DNA of 64,000 nucleotides from Phycisphaeraceae bacterium (GCA_019636695.1 JAHBXD010000006.1:62001-126000), one strand, 5' to 3'. Shown: positions 27,970-39,500, counted from the first letter of the stretch. Notes: generated by a model not told the origin, from the sequence alone. Program-made: numbers and translations.

Positions 27970-29085
27970 ATGCGCCGAATTCGGTTTACCAACGTGATCT
28001 GCATTCTCGGGCTGCTCGCCGGGTCGGCGCTTGCACAGAACGGCGACCCCGGCGCTGCAGCGCCTGCCGCCGAGGCGGCGGTCGCCGAGTTGGGTGGCCG
28101 TGCACCGGCTATCGAGGTGCAGGAATGGCTCCGAGGGACGGGATTCACGGCGTTTGAGCCGGGGAAAATCTACGTCATCGATTTCTGGGCGACGTGGTGT
28201 TTCCCGTGCCTGGCGGGGATTCCGCATCTCAACGCCGTTCATGCGAAATATGCCGATCAGGGCGTGGTTGTCGTAGGGTTGAGTTCGCCAGACCCGCGGA
28301 ACACGCTCGAAGCGACACGGCAGATGGTCCAGGAAGGCGCAAAGGTGCGCGATGCCGTTCACAAAATGGAGTACTCGGTCGCCTTTGCCCGCGGCCGAAG
28401 CACGTGGGACACGTACGCCCGGAGCGGGTGGGACGAGTCGATTCCCCATGTGTTCATCGTCGATCGCTCGGGCAGGCTCGCCTGGCACGGCCACCCGGCC
28501 GAGATGGACCAACCGCTCGCGGAGATCGTCGCCGGTACGTATGACGTGGAGGCCGCCGCGAAAGAGGCAAGGCGTCGAGCCGAGCTTGAGCGGTTGGCCC
28601 AGCCGCTGATTCAACAGGCGACGGTGGCACTGCGTGCGGGCGACGACGAGACGGCGCTGCGGCTGATTGCTGAAGTCACGGCGATGGATTATCGGATCTT
28701 CTCGAACATGGCGACATGGCGTTACACGCGCATGGTGGAGATCGGACGCGCTGCTGAAGCGCTCGAATACGGCACAGCGCTGGTCGACCAGCACTGGACG
28801 GAGCCGCGCGACGCCGATCTGCACATCATTTTCTCGCGGCGGATTCTCGCCAGCAGCGCGGCTTCCAAAGACTTGAATCTGGCGCTTCGATCGGCGAAGC
28901 GCGCGGTGGAACTCTCCAAGCGGCGCACCGACGCTCTTGTCACTTTGGCACGCGTGCATTTTGAGCGAGGGGAGACTTCGCAGGCCATCGAATGGCAGGA
29001 GCAGGCGATTTCTGAGGCAAACGAGGCGGATGTGGAGCAACTGGTTCGCATTCTCGATGCGTATAAGCAAGCGCCGGGCAGGTAA
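27970..29085 (+). CDS. Secreted TlpA-like thioredoxin with helical C-terminus (copy 1)
   Basis: A 371-residue protein with a signal peptide (residues 1-22). The thioredoxin domain (about 40-190) has the redox motif WCFPC (C77, C80) and the cis-proline segment SIPHVFIV. Residues ~190-371 are alpha-helical and TPR-like. The next gene encodes a protein of the same layout with WCGPC, so the two are tandem paralogues. The ATG at 27970 was chosen because it gives a clean signal peptide; the frame extends upstream into the divergent promoter region. Confidence 0.8.
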   Translation: MRRIRFTNVICILGLLAGSALAQNGDPGAAAPAAEAAVAELGGRAPAIEVQEWLRGTGFTAFEPGKIYVIDFWATWCFPCLAGIPHLNAVHAKYADQGVVVVGLSSPDPRNTLEATRQMVQEGAKVRDAVHKMEYSVAFARGRSTWDTYARSGWDESIPHVFIVDRSGRLAWHGHPAEMDQPLAEIVAGTYDVEAAAKEARRRAELERLAQPLIQQATVALRAGDDETALRLIAEVTAMDYRIFSNMATWRYTRMVEIGRAAEALEYGTALVDQHWTEPRDADLHIIFSRRILASSAASKDLNLALRSAKRAVELSKRRTDALVTLARVHFERGETSQAIEWQEQAISEANEADVEQLVRILDAYKQAPGR

Positions 29086-29141
29086 TGCCCCGGGCTGTCG
29101 AGCATCGAGCGGGTACGGGCAACGAGAGGAAGGACACAGGT

Positions 29142-30272
29142 ATGCAGCGTTTGGTACTGGCGGCATTTCTCGGGCTTTCGCCGGTTGTCAACAGCGCGAC
29201 AGTCGCCCAGCCGGCGAACGCGCCCGGACAGCGGTTGGCCGTGGGGGCGCAAGCGCCGGCCTTTCAGCCCCAGACGTGGGTGAAGGGGGCGCCGGTGACC
29301 CGGTTTGAGCCGGGCATGGTGTACGTCGTCGAGTTCTGGGCAACGTGGTGTGGTCCGTGCGTCGCGGTCATTCCGCACCTGACGGAACTTCAAAAGACTC
29401 ACGGCACGGACAAGCTGACGGTGATCGGGGTCGCCTCCGCCGATCAGCGGATGGGGCTGAGCGACGTGGAGTCATTCGTGGAGCGACAGGGCGCGAAAAT
29501 GGACTATCGGGTCGCGTTCACGCCGCAACGGAAGATCTGGACGGACTGGATGACCGCCGCGGGACGGAGTGGAATTCCATCGTCGTTTGTGGTGGATGGG
29601 GAAGGGCGCATCTCGTTCATCGGGCATCCGGCGTCGGGGCTGGATGCGGCGGTGGAGCGTGCGATCGCCTCGACGGGCCGGTCTTCGCCGGGTGCGGGCG
29701 GAGGGGATTCGACCGCCAAGCTTGACCCGCGTGAGGAGCGTCGGCGGGCGATGATCCAGGCCCGGGTGCAAGAGTTTGCGAAGGAGGCGGAAGAGTACAT
29801 CAAGCAGGAGCAGTATCCGCGGGCGATCGCGACGATCGACCGGATTCTGGCGCTCGACGGCGAGGGGCAGTATGCCTGGGCCGGGCGCAAACTTGAACTG
29901 ATGGTGCTTTCCTCTCGGAACGAGCGTCCGGTGACGGCGTATGCGAAGAAGATGGTGGAGAAAGACTACGCGGAGCATCCTCGCGGGCTGGCGCAGGTCA
30001 GTGCGGCCATCCAGCGGTTGGAAAAGCGCGAACAGCGGCCCGATGTTTCGAAGGAGCTGCGTGATCTGGCTTCGGCGAATGTGAAGAAGGCGAGCGAGAT
30101 GACGCGCCAGGGTGATCCGGAGATCGAGGAGATTCTGGCGGGCGATCTTTGGATGCGGGGCGATAAGCGAGCCGCGGCCGAAGCGCAGAAGCGGGCCGTG
30201 GAAGCGACCAAAGACGACCAGGTGAAGCGCGAAGCCCGAATGAAGAAGCTCGATGAGTATCTGCGCGGGTGA
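29142..30272 (+). CDS. Secreted TlpA-like thioredoxin with helical C-terminus (copy 2)
   Basis: A 376-residue protein with a signal peptide and a thioredoxin domain carrying WCGPC (C70, C73) and the cis-proline segment SGIPSSFVV. A coiled-coil or helical region follows (residues ~195-376, rich in charged residues). It begins 56 bp after copy 1, with a GAGAGGAAGGA upstream of the ATG at 29142; likely co-transcribed. It ends one base before the convergent gene at 30274. WCGPC versus WCFPC suggests different redox potentials or partners. Confidence 0.8.
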   Translation: MQRLVLAAFLGLSPVVNSATVAQPANAPGQRLAVGAQAPAFQPQTWVKGAPVTRFEPGMVYVVEFWATWCGPCVAVIPHLTELQKTHGTDKLTVIGVASADQRMGLSDVESFVERQGAKMDYRVAFTPQRKIWTDWMTAAGRSGIPSSFVVDGEGRISFIGHPASGLDAAVERAIASTGRSSPGAGGGDSTAKLDPREERRRAMIQARVQEFAKEAEEYIKQEQYPRAIATIDRILALDGEGQYAWAGRKLELMVLSSRNERPVTAYAKKMVEKDYAEHPRGLAQVSAAIQRLEKREQRPDVSKELRDLASANVKKASEMTRQGDPEIEEILAGDLWMRGDKRAAAEAQKRAVEATKDDQVKREARMKKLDEYLRG

Positions 30273-30273
30273 T

Positions 30274-31344
30274 TCAGGGCGGCGTGACCAGTCCCGGTTC
30301 ATCGCCCACGAGCATGGGGGCGGCCAAATAGATGTCGGCCTCGACGGGTTGGGTCACCGAGCCGATGTGCTCGATTTTTTGCTCACGGGCGTGGGATCGG
30401 ACAAAGCGAGCGACTTCATGGCGACGGTCGCCGAGTTCGATGGCGTGCTGCAGGTCGGCAGCACGGCCGTCGTCGTCGGCGTGTGAGAGCAGGCCGCATT
30501 CGCAGAGGTGATGGATGATTTCGGGGATGGGGGTTTCGTCGGTCACGACGAGCAGGCGATGGCGTGCGTGGTCGATTGCGCGGGGGTCGATGCCTCGGGT
30601 CTCTGCGAAGGCCTCGAGGACGGCGTCTTCCATGCTCGGAGGAGCCTCGAAGAGGTTGTCCGCGGGTTCCGGTTGCGCGAACTCGGCGGCATCCAGTTCG
30701 AGCACTTTTCGAAGCTCAGGGGGAAGGTGGATCTTGAGGACTTCGGCGAGCATGCGTTGGAGATGGCCGGAGTAGAGCGAAACGAAGGAAGCGGCCTCGG
30801 CGGGAAGCGGGGACGGGGGACGGTCTGCGAGGTGCCTGCTGAGGAGTTCGGGAAGGTCGGCATCGGGGAGTCGGATCGTGGCCATCCATTCGCCTACGTC
30901 CGGAGTCTCGACAGGCGCGGTGGTGTGGATGCAGACGTCATGATCGGGATAGCGGGAGAAAAACTCGACGAAGATGCCGTGTATGGGCGCGGAGTGGACG
31001 ATGCCGTAGACGTTGCGATGTTCGTCTACGAAAGCCGAGAGCATCGCGCCTTGGGCGGCAGCGCAGGTAAATCGCCCGACCGGGTGCAGGCCGAGGCGTT
31101 GGAGGGCGGCCTCGTTTCGCGCGAAATTATCGGGATCGACGGGAACATCACCTTCAGCAGCGGGCGTGAGCTGCATGTGCATCGACTGGCGCGTCATGGC
31201 CGTGAACATGGCGATGACGGATTCGGGCGAGCCGTCACCCCCGAATGCAGCGCGCAGGCTCCTGCGTAACCACCAGCGGGCAAACAGGCCTCCGGCGGCG
31301 ATGAACAAGAGAATGACGATCGTGAAGGTGAGGAATGTGGGCAT
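30274..31344 (-). CDS. Membrane-anchored hypothetical protein
   Basis: A 356-residue protein with an N-terminal membrane helix (residues ~5-25) and a largely charged cytoplasmic or periplasmic part. It is not in a family I recognise. It contains no nucleotide-binding or catalytic motif I can see. It stops one base from the stop codon of the convergent TlpA-like gene, and its start lies 3 bases from the stop of the phosphofructokinase gene upstream (31348) on the same strand, so it is probably co-transcribed with it. Confidence 0.5.
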   Translation of the reverse strand: MPTFLTFTIVILLFIAAGGLFARWWLRRSLRAAFGGDGSPESVIAMFTAMTRQSMHMQLTPAAEGDVPVDPDNFARNEAALQRLGLHPVGRFTCAAAQGAMLSAFVDEHRNVYGIVHSAPIHGIFVEFFSRYPDHDVCIHTTAPVETPDVGEWMATIRLPDADLPELLSRHLADRPPSPLPAEAASFVSLYSGHLQRMLAEVLKIHLPPELRKVLELDAAEFAQPEPADNLFEAPPSMEDAVLEAFAETRGIDPRAIDHARHRLLVVTDETPIPEIIHHLCECGLLSHADDDGRAADLQHAIELGDRRHEVARFVRSHAREQKIEHIGSVTQPVEADIYLAAPMLVGDEPGLVTPP

Positions 31345-31347
31345 CGC

Positions 31348-32604
31348 TCAGACGCCTTCAAAGCGCTCAAATTCGGGAAGCGGGCCGACGAGCGGGCGGC
31401 AGTAATCGTGGAAGGCCAGGCTGACGTTGTTGTGACCGGCGATGAATTCCGGGGGCATGTGGCGCGTCTTGGCGGCGACATCGGCAAGTTCTATGCGATT
31501 GAATGCGACGCTGTAGCATTCCCACGGTCCCGGGGTGCTGGTGCGGGTGATGGCGACGCTGCCGTCACTGTCGCCGCTGACGGCAAGTTCCACAGCGTAG
31601 TGGCCGGCACCGCGGGCCTCGCGCTGGTCGATGGGTGAGGCGTCGGGGAAGCATCGCTGGACATAGCCGAAGGTGTCCGCGCGGACACGAGGGGGTTTGC
31701 CGCCGACGGGGGTGAGTTTTTCCTTCAAGAGGTCGGCGAGTTGATCGCCGAGTGCGCCGGAGCCGGAGAGTTGCACGTTGCCGTGGGCATCGACCTGCGC
31801 GCCTTTGATGAGGCGAGCGCCGATGGCGACGCCCTCGGCATCCTGGATGCCTTCGCTGAGGGCGATGTGGCAACGTCCCTTGCGGTCATAGATTTCGGCG
31901 ACATCGTGCACGAAGCGATCGAGGTCGAAGGGGACTTCGGGAAGGTAAATGAGCTGCGGGCCGTCGGTGCTGCCTTGTTCGCGGTCGTGGCGTCGGGCGA
32001 GGGCGCTGGCGGCGGTGAGGAACCCGGCGTGGCGTCCCATGATGACGTTGATCTTGATGCCTGGGAGAGAGATGTTGTCGAGGAAGTCGGCCATGCAGGC
32101 CTTGGCGACGAAGCGTGCGGCCGAGGGAAAGCCCGGGGTGTGATCGTTGACGAGCAGGTCGTTGTCGACGGTCTTGGGGATGTGGAAGCAGCGGAGTTCG
32201 TAGCCGGCTTTGCGGGCCAGTTCGTTGACGATGCGGCAGGCATCGCTGGAGTCGTTGCCGCCGATGTAGAAAAAGTAGCGAATGTCGTGTTTTCGGCAGG
32301 CATCGAAGATGCGTTCGCAATACGCGGCATCGGGTTTGTCGCGTGTTGAACCGAGTGCGGCGGAGGGGGTCACCGCGATGCGATCGAGACGAGCGCGTTC
32401 GATGTCGGTGAGGTCGTGAAACTCACCCTTCGTCAGGCCCCGGACGCCATGACGCATGCCGAGGATGCGACCGATGGGCGACCCGGGACGACCCGCGCCG
32501 ATTTCGCGGAGTTTTTCGACGACACCGACGAGGGACTGGTTAATGACGGCGGTCGGACCGCCGGACTGTCCGATGACGGCGTTTCCCTGGATCATCGCGG
32601 GCAT
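31348..32604 (-). CDS. PPi-dependent 6-phosphofructokinase
   Basis: A 418-residue phosphofructokinase. The donor loop is GGNDSSD (D118 in the position that excludes ATP), and the second discriminating residue is Lys144 in PKTVDND. MGRHAGF (189-195) completes the active site. In the family, Asp plus Lys at these two sites predicts use of pyrophosphate instead of ATP, giving a reversible glycolytic step. The ATG at 32604 has GGAG about 7 bases upstream. The frame extends much further upstream without conserved residues. The gene is divergent from the cytochrome gene at 32716. Confidence 0.85.
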   Translation of the reverse strand: MPAMIQGNAVIGQSGGPTAVINQSLVGVVEKLREIGAGRPGSPIGRILGMRHGVRGLTKGEFHDLTDIERARLDRIAVTPSAALGSTRDKPDAAYCERIFDACRKHDIRYFFYIGGNDSSDACRIVNELARKAGYELRCFHIPKTVDNDLLVNDHTPGFPSAARFVAKACMADFLDNISLPGIKINVIMGRHAGFLTAASALARRHDREQGSTDGPQLIYLPEVPFDLDRFVHDVAEIYDRKGRCHIALSEGIQDAEGVAIGARLIKGAQVDAHGNVQLSGSGALGDQLADLLKEKLTPVGGKPPRVRADTFGYVQRCFPDASPIDQREARGAGHYAVELAVSGDSDGSVAITRTSTPGPWECYSVAFNRIELADVAAKTRHMPPEFIAGHNNVSLAFHDYCRPLVGPLPEFERFEGV

Positions 32605-32703
32605 GGTCTGCTCCGTGTTCGTGGGGTGGGTGTCAGGAGGCGATGGTAGTGCGCGGGGGCGTGCGAGGGGAGGGGCGGATCGGGTATGCTCCGCGGGATT
32701 GTC

Positions 32704-32709
32704 GAGGAG
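32704..32709 (+). promoter_or_regulatory. Shine-Dalgarno site deciding an ATG start
   Basis: GAGGAG ends six bases before the ATG at 32716, favouring that start over the one at 32686. Confidence 0.6.
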
Positions 32710-32715
32710 TTGAGC

Positions 32716-33507
32716 ATGGCGTTCGGGCATGGAGTTCGTCTGAAGCGGTGCGGGGTGCTTGCGCGTCTCGGGCTGACATTCATGGTGCTGACGCTTCTGG
32801 GGGGGGCGGCGGCATCGGGGTTTTATCTCTGGCTGAAGCAGGAGAAGCGGGATCTGCATCCAGGGCTGACGATTGACGATATCAAGGCGCACTATCACGG
32901 CCTGCAAAGCCGTCCGCGGTTGCTGGTTGCGTTGGAGCGCGGGCATCCTGAGGAACTGAACGCCGAGGATCGGCGGACGCTGACGACGTGGATGTCGGGA
33001 ACCCCCTCGGAGATGGAGCAGGCGTGGGCGGACCCGGACTCGATCGACCTGACGCCATCAGAGATCATCGCGGCGAGTTGCGTTTCGTGCCATACGCCGG
33101 ATGCAACGGGGCCAAAGGCGTATCCGCAGTTGAATCTGCGCGTGGGCAGTTTCGCGGCGATTCAGCCGCTGGTGACAAGTGTCCAGATTCAGCCGGTGAG
33201 CATGACGATCCTGGCGTTGAGCACGCACACGCATGCGTTGAGCCTCGCTGTGCTGGCGATGGTGCTCTGGGGGCTGACGCTGATGACGCGCTGGCCAGGG
33301 CTTGTGAGCGGGGCGCTGCTGGCGGTGATGGGGATCGGTCTTGCGGTGGATATCGGTTCGTGGTGGCTTGCGCGCGATCATGCGGCGTGGGCCTGGGGCA
33401 TCGCGATCGGCGGTGCGGCCTTCAACGGGGCGGTGGGATTGAGCGGGCTGATGATTCTTCTTGATTTATGGCTGCCGGGGGGGCGGGGTAAGTCGGCGAG
33501 TGCGTGA
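32716..33507 (+). CDS. Membrane monohaem cytochrome c-like protein
   Basis: A 263-residue protein with an N-terminal membrane helix, a periplasmic region with one CXXCH motif (SCVSCHTPD, preceded by helical DUF-like sequence), and four C-terminal hydrophobic segments. One haem would be carried between membrane parts, resembling cytochromes that pass electrons in respiratory chains. Its TGA overlaps the GTG start of the 2063-residue protein by four bases (GTGA), which suggests translational coupling. No oxidase or quinol enzyme is nearby. Confidence 0.65.
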   Translation: MAFGHGVRLKRCGVLARLGLTFMVLTLLGGAAASGFYLWLKQEKRDLHPGLTIDDIKAHYHGLQSRPRLLVALERGHPEELNAEDRRTLTTWMSGTPSEMEQAWADPDSIDLTPSEIIAASCVSCHTPDATGPKAYPQLNLRVGSFAAIQPLVTSVQIQPVSMTILALSTHTHALSLAVLAMVLWGLTLMTRWPGLVSGALLAVMGIGLAVDIGSWWLARDHAAWAWGIAIGGAAFNGAVGLSGLMILLDLWLPGGRGKSASA

Positions 33508-36500
33508 ACCGCAGCGACGGGCGCGGGGACGTGCATGGAGCGAGCACGGTCGAGGTGGACATGGACGAGATCGACGGGACGAAGCCGGAGCAGGAGCGCT
33601 TGCAGCCGGAGGAACTTCGTGCTTCGGATGAAGCGGCCACAACGCCGGGATCAGGCGACGGAGAGCACGCGTTGCCAGCGGGGGTGATTCCGCCGACGCT
33701 GCTTACGCCGCGGGTTAGGGATGAGGCCGAGTCAGCGCTGCAGGGCGAGGGCGCAGATCGACCGGGGGGGATGGGGGCGGAGCGGGTGCGCGTCGAGATC
33801 GAATGCGCACCGATGATCAATTTCGCCATGCAGCACAACGATGTGCGCATCGTGCATCGCCTTCGGCTGGAGCACGTGGGCGAGAGGACATTGCGTGACC
33901 TTTCGGTTGAACTGATGATCGGGGATTCACTGGGCGAGCCAGTGACGCGGGGTGTCGCGGCGATCGACCCTGGAGAAACGATCGAGATCGACGAGATGGA
34001 TGTCGTGCTGCGCAGCGACGCGCTGGCGAAGGTGACCGAGGGGTTCAGGACTGAAGTGGTCGCGAGCGTGCGTGAGGGGAGCGTTTTGGTCGGGCGTGCG
34101 TCAGCGCGTGTCGAGGCACTGCCGTTTGATCACTGGCCGGGGGCGAGCCGATTGCCGGAGATTCTGGCGGCGTTTGTGACGCCGAACCACCCGGCGATGG
34201 CTGCGTTGGTTCGCCGCACGAGCGAGCGTCTGCTCGAGGCGACGGGCGACGGGGCATTGAGCGGGTATGAAGGGACGACGCCGGCGCGGGTTCGGGCGAC
34301 GGTGCAGGCGTTGTATCGGGCATTGGTGGAAGAGAACATCGGGTACATCATTCCACCGGCGGGATTTGCGGATTCGGGGCAGCGGATTCGTCTTGTCGAG
34401 CACGTGCTTCATTCCCGAATGGGGACGTGCATTGATCTGGCGTTGCTGGCGGCATCAGCGATGGAGGCGATCGGGCTGCATGCGCTGCTGGTGGTGATCG
34501 ACGGGCATGCGTTTCCCGGGGTGTGGACATCGGAGCAGGCTTTTGCTGAAGCGGTGGTGGAAGATGCCGCCCGAGTCCGTAAGCGGGTGGAGTTGGGCGA
34601 GATCGTGGTGTTTGAAACCACGGTCATGACGCATCGGCCTGCGCCGGATTTTGCGGGGGCAGTGCAGGCGGGCGTACGGCATCTGGGTGACGCGACGTTT
34701 CGGTATGCGCTTGATGTCAGCGCAGCGCGGCGGGCGCGGATTCGCCCGCTGCTGGCGCGGGTGGAGGGCGAGGTGCGGGTGGAGGTCGATCAAGCGGCCG
34801 TGCCCGAGATCGCCGAGACGGAAGTTCCGGCGACGTTGATCGCTCGCGCGAGAGAGAAGCGCGTTTTGACGGCGGCGGAGCAACGGCTCGATCGCTGGAA
34901 GCGGAAGTTGCTTGATCTCTCGTTACGAAACAGGCTGATTCACCTTCGGCAGACCAAGCAGACGATTGCGATGGAATGTCCGGATATCGCAGCGTTTGAG
35001 GATGCGCTGGCGGAGGGGGCGGTGTTCAGCGTGCTGCCGCGAGCGAGGGTCATGGACGCGGACGATCCGAGGGATGCCGAATCGCACGCGCGAAGAACAG
35101 GCGAGGATGCGCGGCGGGAGTATCTGCGTGCACAACTATCGAGGCGTTGCGTGCATGCGGAGCTGGAAGAGGCGGAGTTGTCGCGGCGACTGACGGAGGT
35201 GTATCGGGCGGCGAAGGCTTCGATCAGCGAATCGGGGGCGAACACGCTGTATCTGGCGTTAGGAAGCCTGAGGTGGTATGAGACGCCTCAGGCGACCGAG
35301 GCCCGCCGGGCGCCGTTGATTCTGCTGCCGATGCGGCTTGAGCGGGCGAGCGTGCGGGAGGGGTTTCGGCTGTGCCGGGCGGATGAAGAGGCTCGGGTGA
35401 ACATCACGCTGCTGGAGAAACTGCGTACGGAGTTCGGGATCGACACGCGCGAACTGGAAGAACTGCCGGATGACGCCAGCGGGGTGCATGTTTCGGAGAT
35501 GCTGCGGCGGTTTCGGGAGGCGATCAAGGAGATCGATCGGTGGGATGTTCTGACGACGGCGGACCTGGGGCTTTTTTCGTTTACGAAGTTTCTGCTGTGG
35601 CTTGATCTTCATCAGCGGTCGGACGCGCTCTTACAAAGCGCGGTGGTGCGGCGGCTGGTCGATCGAGAAGAAATCGCAGGGGCGGATTTGCCGCTGCCCG
35701 AGGCTGCTCGGCTGGATGACGACGTGGACGCGGCGAGGGTGCATTGCCCGCTTGATGCCGATTCGTCGCAGTTGGCGGCGGTGATGGCGGGCGCGCAGGG
35801 GCGGAGTTTTGTGCTCGAGGGGCCACCTGGAACGGGAAAATCGCAGACGATCACCAATCTGATCGCACAGACGATCGGAGAAGGCAAGCGCGTGCTGTTC
35901 GTGGCCGAGAAGCAGGCAGCGCTGAATGTCGTGCATCAACGCCTGGAGCGGGCGGGGCTTGGAGAGTTCTGTCTTGAACTGCACTCGAACAAGGCCGGGA
36001 AGAAAGAGGTTGTCGAGCAGATCGCCTCGGCACTGCGAGCACACGGAGCGCAGGCCCCGGCGACATGGGACGAGACGGTGGCGTCGCTCGTGGCGGTGCG
36101 CGATCGGCTGAATGCGCAGGCACGGGCGCTGCATCGGCCTCGGGCGCTCGGAATGAGCGTGTACGAGGCTTTCTGCAGGGTCAATGCGCTGCGGTCGACG
36201 CCGCGGGTTGCGTGCGCTTCGGAGATTTCGGCAGAACTGGATGGGCGCACTTTTGCGGAGTGGCGTGAGGCGGCACGCAAGGCCCAGGTGGCGGCGCTGG
36301 CGGTTGCACCGGTTGCAGGGCATCCGCTACGGGGGATCGGGCTGCGGGTGTATGCAGGTGATTCGGAGGCGCGTTGCCTCGGGTTGATCGAGGCGGCAGC
36401 GACAGCGACGGAGCGGTTTGCACGGACGATCGCGGGGATGATCGATGCGATGGGCCGCATCGGCAACGGGGCAGGGGTCGGGGTGGCAGCACGTGAGATG

Positions 36501-39500
36501 TCGGGGCGTGATCGGGCGTTGCTGCTTGATGCGGCAGTGAGGATGGCTGATGCGCCGGGGGTGACGCTCGCGATCGTGAGCGAAGGCGGGTGGGCGGAAC
36601 TCGGGCCGGCGTTGGCCCGGTGGATCGAGAAGGCAGGGAAGGCGGATGCCGCACGCGCGGCGTTGCTTACACGGTATCGGCCAGAGGTTTTCGAGCTGGA
36701 TCATGCCGCGCTTTTTGCAAGAGTTCGGCGTGCAGAGTCGGCAAGTTTTTTTGTGGTGCGTTGGATGCGAGCGCGGCCGGTTCGTGCAGCGTTGCGATCG
36801 GTGGCGGCGGGCGCAGGAGAAACCTCGATCGAGGGGATGGCACGCGACCTTGAGGCTCTTCGAAGCGTTGTGGATGCTCAGCGCGAATTGGAAGGGGCGG
36901 AAGAGGCGGCGCGGTGCTTCGGCCGATGGTGGAACCGCGGGCGCGATGTGGATGTCGAGGCGCTCAAGCGCCGGTTGGTCTGGGCGGATGCGTTTCGCGG
37001 TGTGCTCCGGAGGCTGACCCAGAGCGAAGCGTTGGCTCCGCTCGGCGAAGTGTTTGTGCGGCTGGCGACTGAGGGTGTCGATGAGCTTGCGGCGGGCGCT
37101 CCGGTGCGGGTGGCGATGGATGCCATGATCGAGGCTTCGTCGGCGTTTGATCGTGCGATCGCAGCGCTCGTTGAAGGGGCATCGGCCGATTCGGGGGTTT
37201 TGATTGATGAGGCCGCGGGAGGGGCGCTCTCGCTGACGGCGGGAGTGCTTGCGCGGTGGAAAGCGGGAATGGGTGATCTGGCCGAGTGGTGCACCTGGCA
37301 GCGCATGCGGGGAGCATTGCCTGAAACCCTGGAAGGCGTTCTTCTGGAGCTCGAATCGGGCGGGTTGCCGCCGGAGCAGTTTTCAGATGCGGCGGAACGG
37401 GGCGTATTGCAGCGGTGGTCGGGCGCGGTGGTGGAAAGCGAGCCGGCGCTGCGAGAGTTCAGCGCGACGATGCTGGATGATGCCGTCACGAGGTTCGGTG
37501 AGTTGGATCGGGCGTGCATCGACATCGCGGCGAAGATCGTGAGAGCGAAACTGGCCTCACGTCTGCCGCTGCCCGGAGGCGGAGAGGCGGATGGCTCGGA
37601 ACTGGGCATGCTGCTGCGCGAGGAACGCAAGCAGCGAAGGCACCTGCCCGTGCGGAGGCTTATCGAGCGGATGCCGAATCTGCTGCCTCGGCTCAAGCCG
37701 TGCATGCTGATGAGCCCGTTGTCGGTGGCGCAGTTTCTGGATGCTTCGTACCCGCCGTTTGACCTTGTGGTGTTTGACGAGGCGTCGCAGATTCCGGTGT
37801 GGGATGCGATCGGTGCGATTGCGAGGGGGCGTCATGCGGTGATCGTGGGTGACAGCAAGCAGTTGCCGCCGACGAACTTCTTCCAGCACCTTGAAGGGGG
37901 TGATGAAGCATCTGAGGAGGATTTTGACGAACTGGAGAGCGTGCTTGATGAAGCGAATGCATCGGGGCTGCCCTCGATGGCGCTTTTGTGGCACTATCGC
38001 TCGCGGCACGAAAGCCTGATTGCCTTCAGCAATCATCGGTATTATGACGATCGGCTGCTGACATTCCCAAGCCCGGTGCGGCATGACGAGCGGCTCGGGG
38101 TTTCGTTGCGTGTGGTGGCGGGGGTGTACGACCGGGCGCAGACACGCACGAACCGGATTGAGGCGGAATCGCTGGTCGAGGAAGTCGTGCGGATGTTGCA
38201 GGCGGCCGCGGCTGGACAGGGGACGGCGAGTATCGGCGTGGTGACCTTCAGCCAGGCGCAACAGGTGTTGATTGAAGACCTGCTCGATGAAAAGCGTAGA
38301 GAAAGTCCGGAAATCGATCGTTTTTTCGGTGACGATGCAGACGCTGTCTTTGTCAAAAACCTGGAGAGCGTGCAGGGGGATGAACGTGATGTGATTCTTT
38401 TCAGCGTCGGCTACGGGCCGGATGCCCAGGGACGTTTCTTCATGTCGTTCGGTCCGCTCAATCGGCTTGGAGGTGAGCGGCGGCTCAACGTGGCCGTGAC
38501 GCGGGCGCGCGAGCGGGTCATCGTGTTCAGTTCGATCACGCCTGATCAGATCGATCTCACACGAACGACCTCGCGCGGCGCTTCGCACCTTCGGGCGTTT
38601 CTGGAGTATGCCCGCAAGCAGGGAGAAGCAGCCGATGAGCGCGCAGCCGGAATGCCCATTCGAGACGGGCGCATGGACCCTGCGGCAAGCCTCGCCGAGC
38701 ACCTGCGCCGACGCGGCTGGGTGTGCGACCTTGCGGTGGGAAGTTCGGGCTATCGGCTTGATCTTGCGGTCCGGCATCCGGAGCAGCAGGGGCGCCACCT
38801 GATGGGGATCGAGTTTGACGGCCCGTTTTATGCCCGAGCACACACCGCGCGGGATCGGGACCGTCTGCGTCAGCAGGTGCTCGCGGCACTCGGGTGGAGG
38901 CTCATGCGGTTGTGGACGCAGGACTGGCAGCGATCACCTGAGCGTGTGGTGGAACGAGTCGTCAAGACTCTTGAAAGGGCATACGCGGAAGAGACCGGAG
39001 GGCGGATTCAGCCTGACTCGGGAGGTACCGGCTCAAGGCCGGTTTCCGGGCTTCACGCGGCGGCCCCTGTGTCAGCGCGAGGCAACCTCTCGATTGATAC
39101 CGAGAAGCGATCGGACGACGGAGAGGGAGCAGCAGGTAGGGCGGTGTATACGGCATACGACACGAGCGAGGCGAAAGGAACACCCGAGGGCTTTTTCGAG
39201 GCGAGGTCAAACCGGTCTTTGGCGGCGAGCCTGCGGCGGATCGTGGATCACGAAGGGCCGATCGTCGTGAATCTGGCGGCTCGTCGACTGGCGGCCTTGT
39301 GGGGCATCACGCGGGTAACGAGTCGGGTCGAAGCTCGTCTTGCAGAAGTGCTGGCCTGGGATTCGTCAGCCGGGAAACCGACCGAGGCGGATGGTGTGCT
39401 TTGGCCGTCGAGTATCCATCGAGAGACGTATGTTCAGTTTCGACGCGCGGGGGCGGGAACTCATGACAGGCGGTCGATCGACGAAGTTCCGATGGTGGAA

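Noticed and set aside
39001..39190. Low-complexity linker in the giant protein as a possible frameshift
   Set aside because: The frame stays open and the DUF3320-like part resumes in frame; a flexible linker explains it.
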